A stretch of DNA of 64,000 nucleotides from assembly GCF_902686445.1 (NCBI RefSeq), contig NC_062220.1, positions 116,856,643 to 116,920,642 of the forward strand, in the 5' to 3' direction. Source of the DNA: Sciurus carolinensis (lineage: Eukaryota; Chordata; Mammalia; Rodentia; Sciuridae). Positions 58,256-64,000 of this stretch are shown piece by piece (the stretch's first letter is position 1; each line of letters opens with the position of its first letter). A program made the position numbers and the translations under genes. The notes below the pieces were generated by a model. It saw only the letters and a list, made by a program, of their open reading frames with translations, made no database searches and was not told where the DNA came from.

Positions 58256-58627
58256 TACTTTTCTTATTGTAAGTCCTTTGAGTATATAGCCAAGGTGTGG
58301 GATAATTTGTTTAAATGGTGGTTCCATTCCATTTTTTCTAAAGAATGTCCATACTGCTTTCCAGATTGGTTAAACCACTTTGCAGTGCCACCTGCAATGT
58401 ACGAGGGTATCTTTTTCCCCCACATCCTTGCCAACATTTATTGTTACATTTATTGTTTATAATTTCTGTTCTTACTGGAGTGAGATGAAATCTAAGTGTA
58501 GTTTTAATTTGCATTTGTCTAATTGCTAGAGATGTGGAACAGTTTTCATACATTTGTTGATCAATCATATTTCTACATCTGTCATGTGTCTGTTCAGTTC
58601 ATTTTCCCATTTATTAATTGGGTTATT

Positions 58628-58671
58628 TGTGTGTGTATGTGTGTGTGTGTGTGTGTTTGTGTGTGTGTGTT
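58628..58671. repeat. (GT)n microsatellite within L1
   Basis: Interrupted GT run expanded inside the ORF2 region of copy D. Confidence 0.92.
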
Positions 58672-61600
58672 AAGATTTTTGAGTTCCTTATGTGTCCTGG
58701 AGATTAATGTTCTATCTGAGGTACAGGTAGCAAACATTTTCTCCCATTCCATAGGCTCTCTCTTTTCTTTCTTGATTGTTTCCTTTGCTGTAAAGACACT
58801 TTCGGTTTGATACCCTCCCATTTATTGAGTGTTGTTTATACTTCTTGCACTTTAGGAGTCTTGTTGAGAAATGTGTTTCCTTAGCTGACATGACAGAAGG
58901 TTTGGTCCAATTTTCTTCTAGTTGGCACAGGGTCTCTGATCTAATGCTAAGGTCCTTGGATCCCCTTTTAGTTGGGTTTTGTGCAGGATGAGAGATCGGG
59001 GTACTATTTCATTCTGTACTTATGGATTTCCAGTTTTCCCAGAACCATTTGTTGAAGAGGCTATATTTCTCCCATGTATGTTTAGGGTGCCTCTGTCTAT
59101 TTTGAGATAACTCTCTTTTTATGGGTTTGTCTTGTCTCTTCTATTTTGTACCATTGGCTGTGTGTCTGTTCCAATACTATTCCATTTTTCTTACTATAGC
59201 TCTCTAGTGTAAACAGAGGTGTGGCATTGTGATGCCTCCTGCTTTCATTTTCTTACTGAGGATTGCTTTGGCTATTCTTGTCCTTTTATTTTTTCCAAAT
59301 AAATTTCATGGCAGATTTTTCTATTTCTCTGAAGAATATAATTGAAATTTTAATTGGAAATGCATTAAATCTCTATGGCTTTTTGGCAGAATGACCATTT
59401 TGACAATATTAATTCTGCCTATCCATGAATATAGGAGATCTTTCCATTTTTTAAGATCTTCTTATTTCTTTAGTGTTCTGTAGTTTTCAGTGTAGAGGTC
59501 TTTCATCTCTTTTGTTAGGTTGATTCCCAAGTATTTTTTTTTTTTTAGGATATTGTGAATGGGATAATTTTCCTGATTTCTCCTTCAGCAGATTCAACAT
59601 TAGTGTATAGGAATGCAAGTGATTTATGGGTATTAATTTTATATCCTGCTATTGTGTGGGATTCATTTATGAGCTCTTGAAGCTTTCTGGTGGAGTTTCT
59701 TAGTTCTCCTAAATACAGAATCTTGTCATCAGGAAATAGGGATAGTTCAAGCTTTTGTTTCCTATTTCTGTCCCTTGAATTTAGGTCTTCAGTCTAATTG
59801 CTTTGGCTGGGATTTCAATGACTGTGTCAAACAGGAGTGGTGAAAGATGACATCCCTGTTTGGTTCAGGTTTAGGGGAGTGCTTTCAGTTTTTCTTCATT
59901 TAGAATGATGTTGGCCTTGGATTTTTCATACAATGCATTTATAATATTGAGGTATAGTCCTACTATATGTAGATTTTCTTCTGTTATGAACATGAATGGA
60001 TGCTGAATTTTGTCAAATGCTTTTTTTCTGCATCTATTAAGAAAATCATGTGATTCTTGTCTTTACATTAATTGACGAGACAAATTATATTAATTTATTT
60101 CCATAGGTTGACCCAAACTTGAATATCTGGAATTAACCCAAATTCATCATGGTGCAGTATATTTTTAAAAAATTCTAATTAGTTATACATGACAGTAGAA
60201 TGCATTTATGCACCTTGATATAACATATATAAATGGGGTATTACATCTCATTTTTGTGATTGTAAATGTAGGATCACATTGGTCATGCAGCCATATATGT
60301 ACATGAGACAATAAGGCCTGTTTCATTCTACTATCCTTCTTATCACCATATCCCCTCCCTTCCATTCATTCCTGTCTACCTAAATTAACTTTATTCTTTC
60401 CTAGTCCCCCCGCATTGTGAATTTACATCTGCATATCAGAGAAAACATTCAGCCTTGGTTTTATGGAATTGGCTTATTTCACTTAGCATGATATTCTCCA
60501 ACTCCACCCATTTGCCTGAAAAAGCCATATTTTTTTCTTTTTGATGACTGAGTGGTATTCCATAGCATATATATACCTCAGTTTCTTTATTCATTCATCA
60601 TTTGAAGGGCATCTAGGTTGGTTCCACAATCTAGCTATTGTGAATTGAGCAGCTATAAACATTGAGGTGACTGTGTCACTGTGGTATATTGATTTTAAGT
60701 CCTTTGGGTTTAAACTGAGGAATGGGATAACCAGACAATTGGTCATTCCATTCAAAGTTTTCTGAGGAATCTCCAACTGCTTTCCAGAGTGCTTGCACCA
60801 ATTTGCATTCCCACCAGTAACTTATGAGTGTACCTTTTTTCCCACATCTTCGCCAACATTTTTTTTTTTGTATTTTTGATAATTGTTATTCTGATTGGAG
60901 TGAGATGAAGTCTTAGGGTAGTTTTGATATGCATTTCTTTGATTTCTAGAGATGTTGAACATTTGTTCATATATTTGTTGATCAGTTGTATATCTTCCGT
61001 GAAGTGTCTATTCAGTCCCTTCACCCATTTATTGGTTGACTTATTTGTTTTTATGATGATAAGCTTTTTGAGTTCTTTACATATCCTAGAGATTAATTCT
61101 TTATCTGAGGTGCATGTAGTAAATATTTCTCCCAATCTCTAGGCTCTCATTTCTCATTATTGATAATTTCTTTTGCTGAGAAGAAGCTTTCTAGTTTGAT
61201 TCAATCTCATATATTGATTCTTGATTTTTACTTCTTGCACTTTACAGGTCTTGTTATGGGAGTTATATCCTAGGCAGACATGGTCAAGTTTTGGGCCACA
61301 TTTTTCTTCTAGTAGGTGCAGGCTCTCTGTTCTAGTGCCTAAGTTTTTATCCGCTTTGAGTTGAGTTTTGTGCATGGTGAGATGAACTTTTACTTTTATT
61401 TTTTTATATGTGGTTTTCCATTGTTTCCCAGAATCCTATGTTAAATAGGCTATTTTTGCTTCAGTGAAAGTTTTTGGCACCTTTGTCTACTATGACATAA
61501 CTGTATTTGTATTGGTTTTTCTCTGTGTCTTCTTTTCTGTTCTATGTGTCTGTTTTGGTACCCATACCATATTGTTTTTTATTCTAATTCTATAGTACAG

Positions 61601-62529
61601 TTTAAGGTCTCATATTGTTATACCTCCTGCTTCACCTTTCTTGCTAGGATTGCTTGGGGCATACTGGGTCTCTTATTTTTGCAATTGAGTTTCCTTGATT
61701 GCTTTTCCTAGTGCTATCAAGCATGTCATTGGAATTTTAATAGGAAGTACATTCAATATGTATAATGCTTTTGATAGTATGGCCATTTTGACAATATTAT
61801 TTCTGCCTATCCAGGAGCATGGGAAGTGTTTCCATATTCTAACGTCTTCTTCAAATTTCTTCTTTTGTGTTTTATATATTTCTTCATAGGGGTCTTTCAC
61901 CTCTTTTGTTAGATTGATTTCCAATATTTTATTTTTTTCCAGATGATTGAGAGTGGGGTGTTTTTCCTACAGTCCCTTTGAGTGGATTCATTGCTGATGT
62001 ATAGGAATACATTTGACTTATGGGTGTTGATTTTATACCCTGCTACTTTGCTGAATTCACTTGAGTTCTATAAGTGTTCTGGAATTTTATAGATCTTCTA
62101 CATACAGAATCATGTCATCAGCAATGTTATAGTGATAGTTTTTGTTTTTCTTTACCATTGTATTGCTTTAATTTCTTTATTGTTTGTAATTGCTATGGCT
62201 AGAGGTTCAAGGATGATGCTGAATAAAATTGATGAAAGAGAGCATCCTTTTCTTCTTCCAGTTTTTAGAGGGAATGCTTTCAGTTTGGCTCCATTTATGA
62301 TTGTGCTGGTCTTGGATTTAGAATATAGCTTTTATTATGTTGAGATATGTTTGTAATAGCCCTAGTATTTCTAGAATTTTGAACATAGAGGTGTGTCCTA
62401 TTTTATCAAATGCTTTTTCTGCATCTATTGAGATGATAATATGATTCCTGATTTTAAATATATTGATATGATGATTATATTTATTGATTCCATATGTTGA
62501 ACTAACACTGCGTCAGCGGTGCACTACTT

Positions 62530-62654
62530 TTTATATATATAGTATAAATTCTATAATTATATATAAATATTTATAGTTATTAAATTACATGTTATTAAAT
62601 TATATATTATTGAATATTATATATTCATATATTAGATATTAATATATGTATTTT
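62530..62654. repeat. TA-rich simple sequence in L1
   Basis: Nearly pure A/T with TATATA and ATTAAATTA units, abutting the SINE; probably the expanded tail or target of the SINE. Confidence 0.7.
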
Positions 62655-62863
62655 ACTTTTTTTGTTTGGTCCTAGGGGTTGAACTCAGGGGCACTTGACC
62701 ACTGAATCATATCCATAGCCCTATTTTCTATTTTATTTAGTGACAGGGTCTCATTGTGTTACTTAGTGCCTTGCTTTTGCTGAGACTGTCTTTGATCTCC
62801 TAGTCCTTCTGCCTCAGTCTCCCAAGCTACAGGGATTACAGGATGTTCCACAGTGCCCAGCTT
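62655..62863 (-). repeat. B1-ID dimeric SINE in L1 copy E
   Basis: Reversed ID half (CACTTGACCACTGAATCATA), linker TTCTATTTTATTTAG, and reversed B1 half (TACAGGGATTACAGGATGTT). It splits the ORF2 region of copy E, so it is younger than that L1. Confidence 0.85.
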
Positions 62864-64000
62864 TAATATGTTTTGTGTATATTTTGTCAGTATTTTAAAG
62901 GACTTTAACATTTATGTTCATCAGGGATATTGGATTAAATATTTCTTTCCTTGACTATCTTTGACTGGTTTTGGTATCAGGGTGGTAACAGCTTTGTGGA
63001 ATATGTTTGGAAGGGTCTTTCCTTTCCATTTCAAGGAATAATTTGAGGCAGTTGGTGTTAGTTCTTCTTTGAGGTCCAGTAGAACTTGACTGAGAAAGTT
63101 TCTGGTCCTCAAATTTTCTCTCTCAGTGTACTTTGAATGGTGACTTCAATTTCATTGCTTGAAATTGATTTGTTTAAATGTTCTGTGTCCTCCTGATTCA
63201 ATTTATGTAGGTCATATGTCTCTAGAAATGTCAATGTCATCATGATTTTCTATTTCATATAGATTAAAAAGTACTTTCTGATTATCATGTGTATTTCAAT
63301 AGTTTCTATTGTGATATACAGTTTTTCATCACAAATTTTAGTGATTTGAGTTTTCTCTCTCTTTTTCTTCATTGGTTTGCCTAAGAGTTTATCAATTTAA
63401 TTTATTTTTCCAAAGGACTTTTTGTTTTCTCCATTTTGAATTGTTTAGTTTCAATTTTATTGATTTTGAATGTGATTTTAATTTTTTCCTGCCTTCTATT
63501 GCTTTTAGTGTTGATTTGTTCTTGTTTCTCTAGGGTTTTCAGATGTAAAACTAGGTAGTTTGATGAATTTCTATTCCTTTAATGAATGTGCTCAGTGCAA
63601 TAAACTTTCCTCTTAAAACTGCCTTCTTAGTGTCCTAGAGATTTTGATAATTTTGTCACAAGTCTCATTTACCTCTAAGTAATTTTTAAATTCATTGCTG
63701 CTTTTGTCTACTATCCTTTGCTCATTTAATAGCATAGTATGAAAATATGAATAAATTTGTATACTTAAAAATAGCATAGTATATATTCTGTGTGTGTTAG
63801 AGTAGCTTCTGTTTTTTTGTTTTATTATTAATTTCCAATTTCATTCCATTTTGATTTGATAGAATAAAAGACATTATCCCTATTTGTTTTGTATTTGCTA
63901 AGAGCTGCTTTTGGGCCTATAACTCAGTTTATTTTAGAGAAGGATCCATGTGCTGTTGAGAAGAAAGCATATTTAGTCATTAAGAGAAGAAATATTCTAT

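Larger units (their letters stand above)
54479..60155 (-). mobile_element. Older L1 (copy D), split by nested L1
   Basis: The outer parts 54479-54727 (3' UTR side) and 58256-60155 (ORF2) are one minus-strand L1. The left part stops at CTGTACTCTTTTGATTTTT, and the right part resumes at TAAGTCCTTTGAGTATATAG, adjacent words in other copies. Heavily mutated; includes a (GT)n at 58628-58671. It ends near 60155 where copy E begins. Confidence 0.82.
60160..64000 (-). mobile_element. L1 copy E, runs off the window
   Basis: The 3' tip is CTAATTAGTTATACATGACA at about 60175. Then come the 3' UTR and ORF2 read toward its N-terminus, with HLTPIRITIIKNTKKK (60752-61135) and DVRIWKHFPCSWIGRNNIVK (61673-61924). 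Strongly diverged, no long open frame. A TA-rich insertion and a SINE interrupt it at 62530-62863. It continues beyond position 64000. Confidence 0.87.

Overview
The window is vertebrate germline DNA: a stretch of the immunoglobulin lambda light-chain variable (IGLV) locus from a rodent, most likely a squirrel (Sciuridae). The evidence is Ig V segments in leader exon / intron / V exon / 23-RSS layout, rodent-type LINE-1 copies, and dimeric B1+ID SINEs of the kind known from squirrels (957-1170, 1735-1944, 43833-44051, 62655-62863). There are no bacterial features, and I see no J or C lambda exons.

All V segments lie on the plus strand. In order: a decayed V at 6437-6739; an intact IGLV6-like gene (13591-14066); an intact IGLV8-like gene (29473-29924); an IGLV1-like gene with open frame and a 2-codon FR1 deletion (33838-34309); an IGLV7-like pseudogene (45347-45772); an IGLV4-like pseudogene (47600-48043); and an intact IGLV11-like gene (52661-53149). 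Each of the four open genes has an ATTTGCAT octamer about 100 bp before the ATG and a CACAGTG heptamer, exact 23-bp spacer and nonamer. The subgroup mix (4, 6, 8, 11) is that of the distal, J-far end of the human IGL locus. These genes would be joined by RAG to a downstream J lambda and spliced to C lambda in B cells.

Between the V genes lies retrotransposon fill. Two near-full-length minus-strand L1s (14325-20129 and 36737-42888) have target-site duplications and broken ORFs, and their 5' UTRs are unrelated; the second carries about four 172-bp tandem monomers. A nested L1 pile fills 54479-64000. Three L1 insertions have inverted (twin-priming type) structure. A solo LTR with a 6-bp duplication (12428-13388) sits just upstream of the IGLV6 gene, and a second LTR candidate is at 20513-20991. 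A processed COPS2 pseudogene (2542-4165) abuts an L1 fragment head to head. Intergenic flanks are repeated between V units (9.4 and 26.7 kb; 12.1 and 28.8 kb; 30.0 and 48.6 kb), so the locus grew by old tandem duplication.

I found no new enzymatic or defence system. The most unusual structures are the L1 5' UTR monomers, a telomere-like tract inside an L1 3' UTR, a tRNA-Glu-like sequence joined to a B1-like SINE, and CTCF-like motifs that all point the same way as the V genes. All calls are from reading the sequence, without database searches.
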